NCBI GenBank assembly: GCA_025965775.1
Contig: JAOPWG010000403.1
Coordinates: forward strand, 1-5,239
From: Modestobacter sp.
GTDB taxonomy: Bacteria; Actinomycetota; Actinomycetes; Mycobacteriales; Geodermatophilaceae
Direction: 5' to 3'
DNA: 5,239 nt
Within the stretch, counting starts at the first letter, position 1. Every line of letters begins with the position of its first letter. Under the pieces are notes generated by a model. It was not told the DNA's origin and searched no databases. It saw nothing but the letters and a program-made list of their open reading frames with translations. Shown here piece by piece: positions 4,309 to 5,239 of the stretch. The position numbers and the translations under genes were made by a program.

Positions 4309-5239
4309 CCAGCACCCCGCTGCGCCCCGCCGACCCCAAGCGCATCCAGGAGGTGCTCGACGGACGCTGGGCGCACGTGCGCCGGGACGCCCGCGAGCAG
4401 CTCGGCGACCCGGAGTTCGCGCCGGTCTACGGCGAGAGCGTCGAGGAGGCCCGGGCCCGGGTCACCCGGCTGGCCGCCACGCTGGCCGGCACCGGCCGGG
4501 TGGCCCTGGGCTTCCCGAAGGAGTACGGCGGCGAGGGGGACGCCGGCGGTTCGGTCACCTCCATCGAGATGCTCGCCTTCGGCGATCTGTCGCTGATGGT
4601 CAAGGCCGGCGTCCAGTGGGGGCTGTTCGGCGGCGCCGTCCAGGCGCTGGGCACCACACGGCAGCACGACGCCTACCTGCGCGACATCATGAGCTTCGAC
4701 CTGCCCGGCTGCTTCGCGATGACCGAGACCGGCCACGGCTCCGACGTCCAGCAGTTGCGGACGACCTGCACCTACGACCCGACGACGCAGACCTTCGACC
4801 TGCACACCCCGCACGAGGCCGCCCGCAAGGACTACATCGGCAACGCGGCCAAGGACGGCCGGATGGCGGTGGTCTTCGCCCAGCTGATCACCGGCGGGAA
4901 GGGACACGGCGTGCACGCCTGGCTCGTGCCGATCCGCGACGAGGCAGGCGACCCGATGCCCGGGGTCACCATCGGCGACGACGGCCCCAAGGCCGGGCTC
5001 AACGGCGTGGACAACGGCCGGCTGACCTTCGACCACGTGACCGTGCCGCGCGACATGCTCCTGGACCGCTACGGCCAGGTCGCCGAGGACGGCACCTACA
5101 CGTCCTCGATCGAGAACGAGACCCGGCGGTTCTTCACCATGCTCGGCACGCTGGTCCGGGGGCGGGTCAGCGTCGGCGGGTCGGCCGGCTCGGCGACCAA
5201 GCTGGCGCTGGAGATCGCCGTCCGGTACGGCGACACCCG
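4305..5239 (+). CDS. Acyl-CoA oxidase-type (ACOX-like) acyl-CoA dehydrogenase family flavoprotein, 3' end outside window
   Basis: The first 311 codons of an FAD enzyme that oxidises acyl-CoA to trans-2-enoyl-CoA. Full members are about 600-700 aa, so about half is present. The motif set is that of acyl-CoA oxidases rather than short ACADs: an N-terminal helical extension (about 1-65), GFPKEYGGEGD 69-79, GCFAMTETGHGSDVQQLRTT 135-154 (flavin/substrate region), a Y-DP-T-F-HTP stretch (157-169) followed by ARKDYIGNAA 173-182, VVFAQL 189-194, GVHAWLVPIRD 202-212, GPKAGLNGVDNGRLTFD 227-243 and VPRDMLLDRYG 248-257. The catalytic Glu lies beyond the edge. If it is a true oxidase it reduces O2 to H2O2, but dehydrogenase activity with another acceptor cannot be excluded. 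The GTG start has GAGGAGG 4 nt upstream. It follows the TetR gene on the same strand and is probably co-transcribed with it. Confidence 0.95.
   Translation, partial: MTSTPLRPADPKRIQEVLDGRWAHVRRDAREQLGDPEFAPVYGESVEEARARVTRLAATLAGTGRVALGFPKEYGGEGDAGGSVTSIEMLAFGDLSLMVKAGVQWGLFGGAVQALGTTRQHDAYLRDIMSFDLPGCFAMTETGHGSDVQQLRTTCTYDPTTQTFDLHTPHEAARKDYIGNAAKDGRMAVVFAQLITGGKGHGVHAWLVPIRDEAGDPMPGVTIGDDGPKAGLNGVDNGRLTFDHVTVPRDMLLDRYGQVAEDGTYTSSIENETRRFFTMLGTLVRGRVSVGGSAGSATKLALEIAVRYGDT

Noticed and set aside
3518..5056. Minus-strand ORFs opposite the TetR and oxidase genes (3518-4345, 4161-5036 and shorter ones)
   Set aside because: They are shadows of well-supported plus-strand genes, with repetitive Ala/Gly/Val/Arg composition and no family motifs.

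Overview
The window is very GC-rich, with strong G/C preference at third codon positions, GTG as well as ATG starts, start/stop overlaps and a TetR gene that appears leaderless. This points to a high-GC actinobacterium. A soil or rock actinobacterium near Geodermatophilaceae is a guess, not shown by the sequence. All confident genes belong to one theme: acyl-CoA chain metabolism and its regulator.

Layout. On the minus strand, reading leftward from about 3469, lie a FadA2/FadI-type thiolase (2186-3469), a two-domain high-molecular-weight FabG/FabG4-type 3-oxoacyl reductase (729-2084), and a MaoC-family hydratase that runs off the left edge (1-729). The reductase stop and hydratase start share one base. 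The 101-bp gap between thiolase and reductase holds two nearly identical 23/24-bp perfect palindromes. On the plus strand, divergent from the thiolase, lie a TetR-family regulator (3536-4231), a possible 26-codon spacer ORF (4228-4308), and an acyl-CoA oxidase-type flavoprotein that runs off the right edge (4305-5239). The 66-bp divergent gap carries an inverted repeat, CGGTACC-N10-GGTACCG, overlapping promoter-like elements in both directions.

How they fit together. The encoded enzymes supply the four reaction types of a beta-oxidation turn: oxidation (ACOX-like), hydration (MaoC), 3-hydroxyacyl/3-ketoacyl redox (FabG) and thiolysis (FadA2). The hydratase and reductase belong to families usually specific for (R)-3-hydroxyacyl substrates, unlike the (S)-specific FadB route. 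The minus-strand order resembles the mycobacterial htdX-fabG4-fadA2 neighbourhood (Rv0241c-Rv0243, from memory), but here all three genes share a strand and a divergent TetR plus an acyl-CoA oxidase adjoin them. The simplest reading is a TetR-controlled, acyl-CoA-responsive divergon. I see no mobile element, CRISPR array, tRNA or rRNA.
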